Source of the DNA: Cardiobacterium valvarum
Lineage (GTDB): Bacteria > Pseudomonadota > Gammaproteobacteria > Cardiobacteriales > Cardiobacteriaceae
DNA length: 64,000 bases
Direction: 5' to 3'
NCBI RefSeq assembly: GCF_900460955.1
Contig: NZ_UFUW01000001.1
Location: 1,176,738-1,240,737, forward strand
This document shows, in pieces, positions 39,476 through 48,836 of this stretch. Position numbers and translations under genes: made by a program. The first letter of the stretch is position 1. Every line of letters starts with the position of its first letter. Below the pieces are notes generated by a model. That model had not been told where the DNA came from, made no database searches, and saw nothing but the letters and a program-made list of their open reading frames with translations.

Positions 39476-41110
39476 TCACACATCTTCCACATCAAACATC
39501 AGCGACAAAAATTCCGGCTCAATCGGGCGCAGTTTCAATGTTTTGATGCCGTCCGCTTCTTGCAAGACGGTGGGAATATTGTGGTCGCCATTGATATAAA
39601 TCACGTCAAATTCATGGTTGTTGGGATTGATGCGGCGTTTCTTCAGCAATTCGGGTAATTGCTGATAATCCCAGCGCTCGCAATCGCGCCAGACAATCAG
39701 GCAATTTTCCCCATTGGGCAAGCGCCCTTCGATAAAAACAAATTGCCGGCGCAGGTCATGGCGCTGGTCATCCACCGCCTGCACGCTAATGCCGAGCAGG
39801 TAATTAAAGGTTTCCACCAAATCGATAACGCGACTTTCATAACTGCCGGCGGAGGAAGTGGCAATATTGAGGCGGTAAGCAAAGGGGTGCTTGAAATCGT
39901 CTGTACTTAACAGGGAATCGCGGCTTTCGTGCGTGAGCATATAGCGCAGTAAATAATCTTCCTGCGCCGCTTCCGGCAGGTGGTCAAAGACATCATCCTG
40001 CCGCACCAGCGTGAGATTATTCAGCGTGTCTTCATAGCTTTCCAGTTGCAGGACTTTGACTATTTGCGGCACGCCGTGCAAATCGTCGTCTTTATCCGCC
40101 TGCGGCTTGCCGTCTTTCCAGTTTTCGCTGTAAATGACTTTCTGTACACGCGGTTTGAGGACGGTATCAAAATATTCGCCCTGCTCGACCAGGATATATT
40201 TGCGCTTGCCGCCGTCTTCTCGGTTGAGATTGATGACCGCATGGGCGGTGGTGCCGGAACCGGCGAAATAATCTAGGATTAAATCCTTGTTATCACAAAA
40301 ATATGAAGCTAAAAATTCATTTAATTTCAATGGTTTTGGAGTGTGTTCTGGTTCGGAACCTAAAATATTGGTTAATGCGTTAGTCGATTGACTAGCTGTA
40401 CCAAAATTATGGACAGAAGATGGAATTTCAGAAGTTCTTTGTTTTTTATATTTTAGTTTTCCCGTTGATGTAAAGAAGAAATCTGTAACTAATTGTCCTT
40501 TTGAGTCAAATACTTTTTCTCCTTTGAAAAAAGAGGTCATTTGTCCAAATTGTGTCCATGCAGCTTTTAATGTAACGGGAAATTTTAATTTATTATTTTC
40601 TGAGACCATTCTTCCTGATACTAGTTCAACAAATTCTACATCTCCCCATCTTCCAGAAAATTCTGTATCGTTAGGAGCAAAAAAGTGGGTGCCTGCTGGG
40701 AAAGTAAATTTTTGCAACTTATGGCGATTAGATGGTTTTTTCATTGCTCCAGCTTCAATTTCTCCCTCACCATGTAAAGAAACTGAAAGTGCTGATTTCT
40801 TATTTGCATAATTACAGATATATTCGTGATAGATTTTGAAATATCCAGCCTGTGCAGAGTGATTCCTGTTCCAGATTAAATGCCCAAGTAGATTTTCGTT
40901 GCCAAATATTTCGTTCAGTATTGTTACTAAAAGAGCGTCTTCATCATCATCAATGCTAATCGAGAAAACTCCTGATTGTTTTAGTAATCTTCGGCTTATG
41001 AATATACGATCATAAATCATGCCTAACCAGGAGCTATGTTTATAACTATCTTTGTAAAGAAATCCATCGTAACCTTTGTTATACGGCGGATCGATATAGA
41101 TACATTTCAC
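39476..41110 (-). CDS. mod: Type III-like DNA adenine methyltransferase, catalytic part (out of phase with its start)
   Basis: The catalytic part, 544 residues from ATG 41110, though the natural start is 42438 in another frame. KCIYIDPPYNKGYDG holds motif IV (DPPY); DYFAGSGTTAHAVINL holds motif I, in beta-class order. Bases about 40270-41090 between them are markedly AT-rich: this is where type III target-recognition domains lie. Restoring the frame at the G9 run gives roughly 987 residues. The protein would add methyl groups to adenine and guide Res. In the present phase this part lacks a proper start. Confidence 0.8.
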   Translation of the reverse strand: MKCIYIDPPYNKGYDGFLYKDSYKHSSWLGMIYDRIFISRRLLKQSGVFSISIDDDEDALLVTILNEIFGNENLLGHLIWNRNHSAQAGYFKIYHEYICNYANKKSALSVSLHGEGEIEAGAMKKPSNRHKLQKFTFPAGTHFFAPNDTEFSGRWGDVEFVELVSGRMVSENNKLKFPVTLKAAWTQFGQMTSFFKGEKVFDSKGQLVTDFFFTSTGKLKYKKQRTSEIPSSVHNFGTASQSTNALTNILGSEPEHTPKPLKLNEFLASYFCDNKDLILDYFAGSGTTAHAVINLNREDGGKRKYILVEQGEYFDTVLKPRVQKVIYSENWKDGKPQADKDDDLHGVPQIVKVLQLESYEDTLNNLTLVRQDDVFDHLPEAAQEDYLLRYMLTHESRDSLLSTDDFKHPFAYRLNIATSSAGSYESRVIDLVETFNYLLGISVQAVDDQRHDLRRQFVFIEGRLPNGENCLIVWRDCERWDYQQLPELLKKRRINPNNHEFDVIYINGDHNIPTVLQEADGIKTLKLRPIEPEFLSLMFDVEDV

Positions 41111-41301
41111 CTGCTCGCGGTAGCGCGTTTGCAGGAGTTGCAGGGCTTGAAAGTTGTCGGCGTGAATCAGCAGGCCGTCGGTGGCGGCGTCAAGGCCTTT
41201 GCTGAGGGTGGGGTCGTCGGCGAGCGACAGTTCGGAAAGCAGCTCCGCCTGGAAGGCGGGCGGGTAGAGCGAGGTATCGACGGTGAGGTAAGGGTTTGAT
41301 T

Positions 41302-42438
41302 TTACAAAGGAATTATTATTGAGGGGGGGGGTAACTCCTTGATTGCAAACAGGTTTTTCCAGGCGGCAAGCTGTTTTTCGTTGTTAAGGACTGTGTCCAG
41401 CAAGCGTTCCGGTACGTGGTTCAGGGTAATCAGCCAGTGGCAGGCGGCAACGAATTTCTTTTTCAGCCACAGTTTTTTCTGGAAGTTTTCCAGTTGGGCG
41501 AGGAAGTCGATGATGTCGCGGGCGATGTGGCGCAGGGTCTGGATCAGGCGCAGGTCGCGTTCGATGGCGGTGAAGTCGGCGGCGTCCTGGATGTTGTCGA
41601 GCTGCATGACTTCGTTTTTGATGTAGTAGTCAAGTTCGCGGCGCAGGAAGCCGCCGAAGTCTTTGTGGATGAAGTAGTCGGCGCTGTTTTTGCGGGTGTA
41701 GTCGCTGAGGTGTTTGCCAAGCAGGGGGCGCTTCGGGTTTTTTTCGGTCGGGGCGCTTTGCCACACGGCCTGCCAGTTGTCAGGTATCAGGCCGCGCAGT
41801 TGGGCAAGGGTGTTGTCGTTTTCTTTGTCCTGGTTGCTTTCTGCCACCTGCCGGTAGGTGAAATGGATTTCCAGGGTGCTGCCGTCGTCGCTGATGGCAA
41901 GCGGGTGGAGGGTTTCTTCGTAGTCGTTGCCATCGTCGTCCGTGCGGCTGATGCGCTGTTCTTGCACGAGGGTGAAGAGGCGGCAGCCATTGTTATCCTT
42001 GCGGTTATCTTTGGCGGTGTCGGCCGCGATCAGGCGGAAGACGACGCTGCGCCCGTCGTCAAGGGTGAAGCGGTAGTTGCTGAAGTTTTCGCCGCTTTTG
42101 GTGTAGTACTGGTCTTTGTTCGCCCAGTGCAGCATGACTTCTTCGCCACTGTACGGGATGGCGTAGGTGTCGCCTTTGTAGCGGCGCTGGCTGATGAAGT
42201 CGCCCGCGTCGTAGTAGCGTGCGAAGAAGGTGAGCAGGTGGTTGTACACCGCCGCTTCGCTGGCATCATTCCCCGCCGGAAAGGCGGCTTTGACGGCAGC
42301 AGGCAGGCGGAGGCGCAGGTAGTCGTCCATGTCTTTGGCGCGGCTGTTCATGATGCGGTAGATGCCGAAATCGAGGTCGGGACGATCTATCTGGAAGATT
42401 TCCCTGAGTTTGGTGGTCAGTTCGTCAAGGGTGGTCAT
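41302..42438 (-). CDS. mod: Type III-like methyltransferase, N-terminal part ending at the G9 run
   Basis: 378 residues from ATG 42438. TTLDELTTKLREIFQ and DFGIYRIMNSRAKDM open an N-terminal domain typical of large ~1000-residue Mod proteins. The frame ends at a TAA just past nine C (coding strand), after ELPPPSIIIPL. With one more C, or two fewer, it continues as ELPPPLNNNSF and on to the DPPY frame. This makes the gene a phase-variation candidate, OFF as sequenced. No catalytic motif lies in this part, so the truncated product should be inactive. Confidence 0.78.
   Translation of the reverse strand: MTTLDELTTKLREIFQIDRPDLDFGIYRIMNSRAKDMDDYLRLRLPAAVKAAFPAGNDASEAAVYNHLLTFFARYYDAGDFISQRRYKGDTYAIPYSGEEVMLHWANKDQYYTKSGENFSNYRFTLDDGRSVVFRLIAADTAKDNRKDNNGCRLFTLVQEQRISRTDDDGNDYEETLHPLAISDDGSTLEIHFTYRQVAESNQDKENDNTLAQLRGLIPDNWQAVWQSAPTEKNPKRPLLGKHLSDYTRKNSADYFIHKDFGGFLRRELDYYIKNEVMQLDNIQDAADFTAIERDLRLIQTLRHIARDIIDFLAQLENFQKKLWLKKKFVAACHWLITLNHVPERLLDTVLNNEKQLAAWKNLFAIKELPPPSIIIPL
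41323..41331 (-). repeat. G9/C9 homopolymer, likely phase-variation switch of mod
   Basis: Nine G on the plus strand (nine C in the mod coding strand) exactly at the junction of the two mod frames. Tract lengths of 7 or 10 would restore the open frame. Confidence 0.8.
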
Positions 42439-42467
42439 ATAGGCTCCGGTTAGGTAGGGCAGGGCGG

Positions 42468-42557
42468 TATAGTCGTTCCAACTAGAACTGATACTGTGTT
42501 GGCAAGCATACTGTCTTCAGCTCGCCGCCTTGTCTCAGTCCTATTTGAGATGACTAT
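42468..42557. repeat. Imperfect inverted-repeat element upstream of mod (second family)
   Basis: Left end TATAGTCGTTCC then AACTGAT and GTTGGCAAGC; right end GAGATGACTATTGTA. Reverse-complemented, the right end (ATAGTCATCTC, then GGACTGAGACAAGGCGGCGA) aligns with the left at about 60% by eye. It lies in the mod promoter region. Confidence 0.4.
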
Positions 42558-42583
42558 TGTACGGGCCGGGCGGCGGCAAAATG

Positions 42584-42608
42584 AAACCGGCCGAAGCCGG
42601 TTTTTTTT
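42584..42608 (-). terminator. Terminator after sufT
   Basis: ACCGGC and GCCGGT pair around a four-base loop, with A/T runs on both sides (strong T run on the plus strand, TTTCATTTT on the minus strand). Confidence 0.7.
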
Positions 42609-42967
42609 CAGATCATGTTCAATTCGATTTTGGCGCGCAGGGTCATCATGTCCATGCCCCATGGCGGGTCCCATTCCATGTGCACTTCGCATTCTTCGAC
42701 GCCGTCCACTTGTTCGACGCCGTCTTTGACCCAGTCCGGCATGACGCCTGCTACCGGGCAGCCAGGCGCGGTGAGGGTCATATGGATGTCTGTCTTGCCG
42801 GTTTTTTTGTCATATTCGATGTTGTAGATAAGGCCGAGTTCGTAGATGTCCACCGGGATTTCCGGGTCGTAGATGCCTTTCAGGGCAAGGATGATGTCTT
42901 TTTCGACCGGGCTCAGGGTGGGGTCTTCGGGGTCTTTTTGGTAGGGGACGTTGTCCGGGTCGTACAT
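42608..42967 (-). CDS. sufT: SufT, MIP18-family (DUF59) Fe-S protein assembly factor
   Basis: 119 residues. Matches SufT: EKDIILALKGIYDPEIPVDI (about residues 22-41), YELGLIYNI, MTLTAPGCPVAGVMPDW with the conserved Cys, and HMEWDPPWGMDMM. SufT helps mature Fe-S proteins, especially when demand is high. It lies last in the suf operon, 389 bases after sufU across a hairpin-rich gap. No signal peptide. Confidence 0.9.
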   Translation of the reverse strand: MYDPDNVPYQKDPEDPTLSPVEKDIILALKGIYDPEIPVDIYELGLIYNIEYDKKTGKTDIHMTLTAPGCPVAGVMPDWVKDGVEQVDGVEECEVHMEWDPPWGMDMMTLRAKIELNMI

Positions 42968-43062
42968 GGGGTTTCCTAGGGTTTATGGTGGGTGAGGTTC
43001 GCGATCGTTGTCCCGCTTGAGCGGACTTTGGTCGCTGTCGCGGTTTATCTAACCCTCTCCCC

Positions 43063-43090
43063 AACCCCTCCCCCAGTGGGGGAGGGGTTT
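43063..43090. terminator. Strong G/C hairpin in the sufU-sufT gap
   Basis: AACCCCTCCCCC and GGGGGAGGGGTT around AGT, with TTTT following. It may reduce transcription into sufT or protect the upstream mRNA. Confidence 0.5.
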
Positions 43091-43188
43091 TGAGCGGGAC
43101 ATCTGCTGGATACGTGCTTATTCACTTGGAGCGGGGCTTTTACCGCTTTCGTCCTGCGGATGAACACCCCTACCCTAGCCCGTCCGGA

Positions 43189-43220
43189 TACCCATAAAAA
43201 CGCTTGCGTTTTTGTGGGTA
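43189..43220. repeat. Perfect inverted repeat in the sufU-sufT gap
   Basis: TACCCATAAAAACGC and the near-perfect partner GTTTTTGTGGGTA around TTGC. With the hairpin at 43063 and a REP at 43331 it accounts for the 389-base gap; no gene is seen there. Confidence 0.6.
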
Positions 43221-43330
43221 ACGGTCCCCCGCAAGCGGAGGAGGGGCTTTCTCTTTGGTTATTAAAGATTTGTTTATTTATCAAAGCTGGTAGGCATCTA
43301 TGTCCGCTTGGGCAGGGCATTTGTTGTTAT

Positions 43331-43353
43331 GGCGGGCTGAAGCCCGCCCTACG
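43331..43353. repeat. Single REP unit after sufU
   Basis: GGCGGGCTGAAGCCCGCCC followed by TACGG, same core as the arrays at 38669 and 39121. Confidence 0.75.
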
Positions 43354-43356
43354 GGT

Positions 43357-43797
43357 TTATTCGGTCTTCGCTTCGTTTTTGCCGTGCAGCGCGGCATCAA
43401 GGGTGTGCCAGGCGAGGGTGGCGCATTTGACGCGCGAGGGGTATTCGCGCACGCCGGCCAGCACTTTGAGTTTGCCGACGCTGTCCGGGATGGGGTCTTG
43501 CGTGGTCGCGATGTGGTGGAAGTCGTGGTAGAGGTGCGCGAATTCGGCAAGGGTTTTGCCGCGTGCAAGGTCGGTCATCAGTGAGGCGCTGGCTTTGGAG
43601 ATGGCGCAGCCGTCGCCGACGAAGCTGACGTCGGCGATGGTGTCGCCGTCCATGCGCACGTAGATTTTGAGGTTGTCGCCGCAGAGCGGGTTGTAGCCGG
43701 TGGCGCTGTGGTCGCAGGGGTCAAGCGCGTGGAAGTGGCGCGGGTGTTTGCTGTGGTCAAGGATGACTTCCTGGTAAAGGTTTTTGAGGTCGTTCAT
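43357..43797 (-). CDS. sufU: SufU, Fe-S cluster scaffold/sulfur acceptor
   Basis: 146 residues of the NifU/SufU family. Zn-binding sulfur acceptor for SufS. PLCGDNLKIYV (Cys about 39), GDGCAISKASASLM (Cys about 65) and VKCATLAWHTL (Cys about 125) are the three conserved cysteines; the SufU-type insert between the second and third is present. Its ATG overlaps the sufS TAA by one base (TAATG). Confidence 0.93.
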   Translation of the reverse strand: MNDLKNLYQEVILDHSKHPRHFHALDPCDHSATGYNPLCGDNLKIYVRMDGDTIADVSFVGDGCAISKASASLMTDLARGKTLAEFAHLYHDFHHIATTQDPIPDSVGKLKVLAGVREYPSRVKCATLAWHTLDAALHGKNEAKTE

Positions 43798-44993
43798 TAT
43801 TGGAAGAGTTGTTGGGTGGCTTGGACGGCAGCGACAAGGCGCCCGATGTCGTCGTGGTTGTTGTAGGCGGCGAAGGAGGCGCGGATGGTGGCAGGGATGC
43901 CGAAGCGGCGCATGACGGGTTCGGCGCAGTGCTGGCCGGCGCGGACGGCAACGCCGTGCTGGTCAAGGACGGTGCCGGCGTCATGCGGGTGGATGCCGTC
44001 CAGGGTGAAGGAGATGACGGCGGCTTTGTGGCGGGCGGTGCCGATGATGCGCAGGCAGGGCAGGGCGGTGAGCGCCTGTTCTGCCGCCTGGCGCAGGGTT
44101 TCTTCGTGCGCGGCGAGGTCGGCGAGGCCTTTGTCGGTAACCCAGTCCAGCGCGGCGCCGAGGCCGATCACTTCGACGATGGGCGGGGTGCCGGCTTCGA
44201 ATTTTTGCGGGACGGCGGCGTAGTGGGTGCGCTCGAAGCTGACGCTCAAAATCATGTCGCCACCGGTCTGGTAGGGTGGCATGGCGTCAAGCAGGTCGTG
44301 TCTGCCATAGAGGACGCCGATGCCGGTCGGGCCGTAGATTTTGTGTGCGGAGAAGACGAGGAAGTCGCAGCCGAGGGCTTGGACGTCGCAGGGCAGATGG
44401 GCGACGGCCTGGGCGGCGTCCACAATGGTGTGGATGCCGCGTGCTTTGGCCTCGGCGATGAGCGGGGCAAGGTCGTTGATGGTGCCGAGGGCATTGGAGA
44501 CGAGGGCGGCGGAGAAGATTTTGACGCCGTCGAGGTAGTCGCTGAAATGGGTCGTATCAAGTTCGCCCGCGTCGTTGATGGGCAGTACGACGAGTTCGGC
44601 ACCGAAGCGCTGGCAGGCGCGCTGCCACGGCACGATGTTGGCGTGGTGTTCGAGCGTGGTGAGGAGGATTTTGTCGCCAGGTCTCAAGACGAGTTCGCCA
44701 AGCGAGCTGGCAAGCAGGTTCAGGCCTTCGGTGGTGCTTTTGGTAAAGACGATTTCTTCGGGGCGGGCGGCGTTGAGGAAGCGTGCGGTTTTTTCGCGCA
44801 CGGCGTCGTAACGGGCGCTGAGGCGCTGCGACAGGGTATGCACGCCACGGTGGATGTTGCTGTATTCGTGGCGGTAGCAGTGATCCATTGCGTCAATGAC
44901 GGCCAGCGGTTTTTGTGTGCTGGCGGCGTTGTCAAGGTAGGTCAGCGGCTGGCCGTGGATAGTCTGCGCGAGGATGGGGAATTCATGCCGCAT
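43797..44993 (-). CDS. sufS: Cysteine desulfurase SufS
   Basis: 398 residues from ATG 44993, which overlaps the sufD end by 11 bases; the long extension upstream in this frame is only a shadow of sufD. PLP enzyme taking sulfur from cysteine. YLDNAASTQKP near residue 19, HHANIVPWQ, VDAAQAVAHLP, and VFSAHKIYGPTGIG with the PLP Lys (about 220). RAGQHCAEPVMRRFG carries the catalytic Cys (about 355). Partners: SufU for sulfur transfer, SufBCD for assembly. Confidence 0.95.
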   Translation of the reverse strand: MRHEFPILAQTIHGQPLTYLDNAASTQKPLAVIDAMDHCYRHEYSNIHRGVHTLSQRLSARYDAVREKTARFLNAARPEEIVFTKSTTEGLNLLASSLGELVLRPGDKILLTTLEHHANIVPWQRACQRFGAELVVLPINDAGELDTTHFSDYLDGVKIFSAALVSNALGTINDLAPLIAEAKARGIHTIVDAAQAVAHLPCDVQALGCDFLVFSAHKIYGPTGIGVLYGRHDLLDAMPPYQTGGDMILSVSFERTHYAAVPQKFEAGTPPIVEVIGLGAALDWVTDKGLADLAAHEETLRQAAEQALTALPCLRIIGTARHKAAVISFTLDGIHPHDAGTVLDQHGVAVRAGQHCAEPVMRRFGIPATIRASFAAYNNHDDIGRLVAAVQATQQLFQ

Positions 44994-46095
44994 CGGGGGT
45001 GTCCTCGTTGTTGTCGCCGAGCCAGTCGCGACTGATGGCATCGTGGACGGCGTCAAGGATAGCCGGATGCTCAATAACGACGGCTTCGTGCAGGAAGCTG
45101 AGGATGAGCATTTTCCGCGCGTTTTCAAGGCTGATGCCCCGGCTTTGCAGGTAGAACAGGGCGTCGGGATCAAGGCGGCCGGTGGTGGAGCCGTGCGCGC
45201 ATTGCACGTCGTCGGCGTAGATTTCGAGGCGCGGCACGCTCTGTGAACGGGCGTTGTCATGCAGGAGGATGTAGCGGCTGTTTTGTCGTGCGTCGGTTTT
45301 TTGCGCGCCGTGAGCGACGTAGATTGTGCCGTCAAAGTAGCCTTGGGCGCTGTCATCCAGCGCACCGCGCACGATTTGGTGGCTTTCGCTGTTTTCGGTG
45401 TGATGGCGCACGTTGAGGTGGTAGTCGGCGATCTGGCTGCCGCGCAGGTGCTGGATGCCGCCGAAGGCGAAGTGGCTGCCTTCGCCGCGCAGTTCGCTAT
45501 GCACGTCGAGGCGGTGCAGGCTGCCGCCCGCTTGCAGGGCGTTGATGCGGATGCGGCTGTTGGCGGCCTGCTGGCTCGCGATATGCATGAGTTGGGCGGT
45601 GTTGTCTTCGCCATGAAACCACAGGGCGAGGTCAATTTCCGCGCCTTCGGCGGCATTAATGCTGAGGACGGGCAGTTGTGCGCCGGCACGGCTTACCTGG
45701 TAGTCAAGCCAGCAGGCGGCACGGCTGTTTTTGCCGACGTACAGGTGGATACGGGTGTGTTGCAGGCGCGGCACGGCAAGGTCAATGTTGAACGCGATGG
45801 GCTGGTCTAGCAGGGTGTCATCCGGCACGACAAGCATGAGGGATTCGCGCTGCTCGGCGAGGTTTTGCGCGGCAAAGGGCGCGTCCGGCAAGTCAAGCAG
45901 GCAACGGTCGGCATATATGAAGGTGCCGTATTTTTCTTGTACTGCGTCGGGCAGGTCGCTCTGGTAGTCGCCGCCTTCGCTTTTGCGCTCGCGCATGGTG
46001 AGGGCGTCAAGCGGGGTCCAGCGCCAGGTTTCGTGGCGGCGCAGTTCGCCGTATTGTGCGCGATAGACTTGGGCTTGTTGTTGGATGCTGGTCAT
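44983..46095 (-). CDS. sufD: SufD, Fe-S assembly scaffold component
   Basis: 370 residues. Part of the SufBC2D scaffold. The C-terminal beta-helix shows the family features: RGALDDSAQGYFDGTIYV, an SRYILLHDNARSQSVPRLEI block and DVQCAHGSTTGRLDPDALFY, with the conserved His in AHGST. N-terminal helical part is poorly conserved, as usual. Overlaps sufC by one base. Confidence 0.93.
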   Translation of the reverse strand: MTSIQQQAQVYRAQYGELRRHETWRWTPLDALTMRERKSEGGDYQSDLPDAVQEKYGTFIYADRCLLDLPDAPFAAQNLAEQRESLMLVVPDDTLLDQPIAFNIDLAVPRLQHTRIHLYVGKNSRAACWLDYQVSRAGAQLPVLSINAAEGAEIDLALWFHGEDNTAQLMHIASQQAANSRIRINALQAGGSLHRLDVHSELRGEGSHFAFGGIQHLRGSQIADYHLNVRHHTENSESHQIVRGALDDSAQGYFDGTIYVAHGAQKTDARQNSRYILLHDNARSQSVPRLEIYADDVQCAHGSTTGRLDPDALFYLQSRGISLENARKMLILSFLHEAVVIEHPAILDAVHDAISRDWLGDNNEDTPDAA

Positions 46096-46865
46096 TATGC
46101 GCTCCGTGCCGCACCGGTTTCTTCACCCCGGAAGTCGGCATAGCCTTTGGCCTCAAGTTCGAGGGCGAGGGTTTTATCGCCGCTTTCGACGATTTCGCCG
46201 TTGACGAGGACGTGGACGTAGTCGGGCACGATGTAGTCGAGCAGGCGCTGGTAGTGGGTGATGACGAGGAAGGACCGTGCAGGGTCACGCAGGGCGTTGA
46301 CGCCGTCGGAGACGACGCGCAGGGCGTCAATGTCAAGGCCGGAATCGGTTTCGTCCAGCACGGCGAGGCGCGGTTCGAGAACGGACATTTGCATGATTTC
46401 GTTACGTTTTTTTTCGCCACCAGAGAAACCGACGTTGACCGGGCGCGAGAGGAAGCTTTCGTTCATTTTGACGGTCTTCATGCGCTGTTGCAGCAGTTCG
46501 TAGAATTCCATCGCATCCATTTCGCCTTTGCCTTCGTAGGCGCGTTTGGCGTTGACAGCGGCTTTCAGGAAGTAGAGGTTGCTGACGCCGGGGATTTCCA
46601 CCGGATACTGGAAGGCGAGGAAGATGCCGGCGCAGGCGCGTTCGTCCGCTTCCATGTCGAGCAGGTTTTTGCCGTTGTAGGTGATGCTGCCTGCGGTGAT
46701 TTGGTAGTTTTCCTGGCCGGCGATGACGTTGGCGAGGGTGGATTTGCCGGAGCCGTTCGGCCCCATGATGGCGTGGACTTCGCCCGCGCCGATGTGGAGG
46801 TTGACGCCGTTTAGGATTTTTTTACCGTCGGGGGTGGCGACATGCAGGTTTTCGATGTTGAGCAT
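46095..46865 (-). CDS. sufC: SufC, ATPase of the SUF scaffold
   Basis: 256 residues. ABC-type ATPase driving Suf[21 protein letters not shown] (Walker A, about 33-50), [14 protein letters not shown] (signature) and [19 protein letters not shown] (Walker B). The 61-base gap to sufB holds a CTCGCTTGGCGGC fragment of the dispersed repeat. Confidence 0.97.
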   Translation of the reverse strand: MLNIENLHVATPDGKKILNGVNLHIGAGEVHAIMGPNGSGKSTLANVIAGQENYQITAGSITYNGKNLLDMEADERACAGIFLAFQYPVEIPGVSNLYFLKAAVNAKRAYEGKGEMDAMEFYELLQQRMKTVKMNESFLSRPVNVGFSGGEKKRNEIMQMSVLEPRLAVLDETDSGLDIDALRVVSDGVNALRDPARSFLVITHYQRLLDYIVPDYVHVLVNGEIVESGDKTLALELEAKGYADFRGEETGAARSA

Positions 46866-46926
46866 GGTGTTTCCTTTATTCTTCTGTGATGCGTTGGGAC
46901 GCGTGGTTGTCTCGCTTGGCGGCTTT

Positions 46927-48369
46927 TTAGCCGACGCTGCCTTCGAGTTTGAGTTCGATCAGGCGTTGTGCTTCGACGGCAAATTCCATTGGTAGTTCCT
47001 GGAAGATTTCTTTGCAGAAGCCGTTAACGATGAGGCTGACCGCGTCTTCTTCGGAAAGGCCGCGCTGCATGCAGTAGAAGATTTGGTCTTCGCCGATTTT
47101 TGCGGTGGTCGCTTCGTGTTCGACTTGTGCGCTGGGATTTTGCACCATCAGGTAGGGGAAGGTGTGCGCGCCACAGTCGCTGCCGATGAGCAGGGAGTCG
47201 CATTGTGAGAAGTTGCGCGCGCCGTCGGCTTTCGGCAGGATTTTGACCAGGCCGCGATAGGCGTTTTGCGCGTGACCGAGCGAGATGCCTTTGGAGATGA
47301 TGGTGGATTTGGTGTTTTTGCCGATGTGGATCATTTTCGAGCCGGAATCGATCTGCTGGTAGTCGCGGGCGAGGGCGACGGAGTAGAACTCGCCGATGCT
47401 GTCATCGCCTTTCAGGACGACGCCGGGGTATTTCCACGTGATGGCCGAGCCGGTTTCCACTTGTGTCCACGAGATTTTGCTGCGCGCGCCTTCGCACAGG
47501 CCGCGTTTGGTGACGAAGTTGTAGATGCCGCCATTGCCGTCTTTGTCGCCGGGAAACCAGTTCTGCACGGTGGAGTATTTCACTTCGGCGTTTTCGTGGG
47601 CGATGATTTCGACGACGGCGGCGTGCAGCTGGTGTTCTTCCCGCTTCGGCGCGGTGCAGCCTTCGAGGTAGGAGACGTAGGCACCTTTGTCGGCGATGAT
47701 GAGGGTGCGCTCAAACTGGCCGGTGTTGGCGGCGTTGATGCGGAAGTAGGTGGAGAGTTCCATCGGACAACGCACGCCGGGAGGGATGTAGCAGAAGGAG
47801 CCGTCAGTGAAGACGGCGGAGTTGAGCGCGCTGAAGTAGTTGTCGTCCATGCGCACGACGGAGCCGAGGTACTCCCGCACGAGGTCGGGGTGTTCTTTAA
47901 CGGCTTCGGAGAAGGAGCAGAAGATGATGCCTTCTTTGCCGAGGCGGTCCTTGAAGCTGGTCGCGACCGAGACGGAATCGAAGACAGCATCAACTGCCAC
48001 ACCCGCCAGCATTTCCCGCTCTTGCAGCGGGATGCCGAGTTTTTCGTAGGTGCGCAGCAGTTCGGGATCAACTTCGTCCAGCGATTTGGGACCATCTTTC
48101 TGCGTTTTCGGCGCGGAGTAGTAGGAAATCGCCTGATAATCGATGGGATTGATGTTGAGGTGTCCCCAGTCGGGTTGTTCCAGGGTCAGCCAGTGGCGGT
48201 AGGCGGCAAGGCGGAATTCGCGCAGCCAGTCCGGCTCGTTTTTCATGCGCGAGATGTGTTCGATGATGCTTTCGTCAAGGCCGGGCGGCAGGGTTTCCTG
48301 CTCAATGCGGGTCTCAAAGCCGTACTGGTATTCGGTTTCGGCAATTTTTTTCAGTTCTTCGTTGCTCAT
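46927..48369 (-). CDS. sufB: SufB, Fe-S assembly scaffold
   Basis: 480 residues, normal length. Core scaffold on which Fe-S clusters are built. Blocks seen: [60 protein letters not shown] (with the Cys of the cluster site) and [20 protein letters not shown] near the C-terminus, with [15 protein letters not shown] after it. Start overlaps the regulator's stop by four bases. Confidence 0.97.
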   Translation of the reverse strand: MSNEELKKIAETEYQYGFETRIEQETLPPGLDESIIEHISRMKNEPDWLREFRLAAYRHWLTLEQPDWGHLNINPIDYQAISYYSAPKTQKDGPKSLDEVDPELLRTYEKLGIPLQEREMLAGVAVDAVFDSVSVATSFKDRLGKEGIIFCSFSEAVKEHPDLVREYLGSVVRMDDNYFSALNSAVFTDGSFCYIPPGVRCPMELSTYFRINAANTGQFERTLIIADKGAYVSYLEGCTAPKREEHQLHAAVVEIIAHENAEVKYSTVQNWFPGDKDGNGGIYNFVTKRGLCEGARSKISWTQVETGSAITWKYPGVVLKGDDSIGEFYSVALARDYQQIDSGSKMIHIGKNTKSTIISKGISLGHAQNAYRGLVKILPKADGARNFSQCDSLLIGSDCGAHTFPYLMVQNPSAQVEHEATTAKIGEDQIFYCMQRGLSEEDAVSLIVNGFCKEIFQELPMEFAVEAQRLIELKLEGSVG

Positions 48370-48806
48370 GAGGCTTTACTTTGGTTTTGGGTGGAGTGCA
48401 GGCGTTCGTAGCGCTGCATATCGGCCAGGGTTTTATCGGCCAGCAGGGTGCGGATGTCGTTGTTTAGGGTCAGCCAGAAGGGGCTGAGCTGGCAGTGTCC
48501 GGCCAGCGCGCAATTGTTCTCGCTTGCCGCGCATTCGACCAGTTCCGGTGTGCCTTCCATCGCTTCCACTACGTCCAGCGCGGTGATGCCGGCGGCTTCG
48601 CGGGCAAGCTGGTAGCCACCGTAGGCACCACGGGTGGATTCGAGGATGCCCCGCTGGGTGAGGCGTTTCAGCACTTTGCCGGACATCGGTACGGCGATGC
48701 GGGTCTGCCCGGCGAGGTAGGCGGTGTTTTTGGCGGCGCCATCGGCAGCCAGTACCGCGCCGAGCAGCATGAAGGCGTATTCGGTTTCTTTGGTGATGCG
48801 CAGCAT
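48366..48806 (-). CDS. Rrf2-family regulator of the suf operon
   Basis: 146 residues. Winged-helix N-terminus ([41 protein letters not shown]) and three cysteines in [15 protein letters not shown], spaced to bind an Fe-S cluster. First gene of the operon and overlapping sufB, so it most likely senses cluster status and controls suf, probably including itself. Closer to SUF-associated regulators than to isc-linked IscR by context. Confidence 0.9.
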   Translation of the reverse strand: MLRITKETEYAFMLLGAVLAADGAAKNTAYLAGQTRIAVPMSGKVLKRLTQRGILESTRGAYGGYQLAREAAGITALDVVEAMEGTPELVECAASENNCALAGHCQLSPFWLTLNNDIRTLLADKTLADMQRYERLHSTQNQSKAS

Positions 48807-48836
48807 GGGGTGTTTCTGAATCAGGACAAGAAATGT

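Noticed and set aside
38640..39479. Long open frame extending the RAYT N-terminus by 280 residues of repeated 21- and 16-residue units
   Set aside because: The repeats are REP DNA whose periods (63 and 48) are multiples of three, so the frame stays open by chance. The HUH protein starts normally at 38639.
38511..39599. Plus-strand frame through the same REP arrays
   Set aside because: Same cause: repeat DNA read on the other strand; no start signal or domain.
44994..45689. Extension of the sufS frame upstream of 44993
   Set aside because: It is sufD read in another frame; SufS starts at the ATG followed by RHEFPIL.
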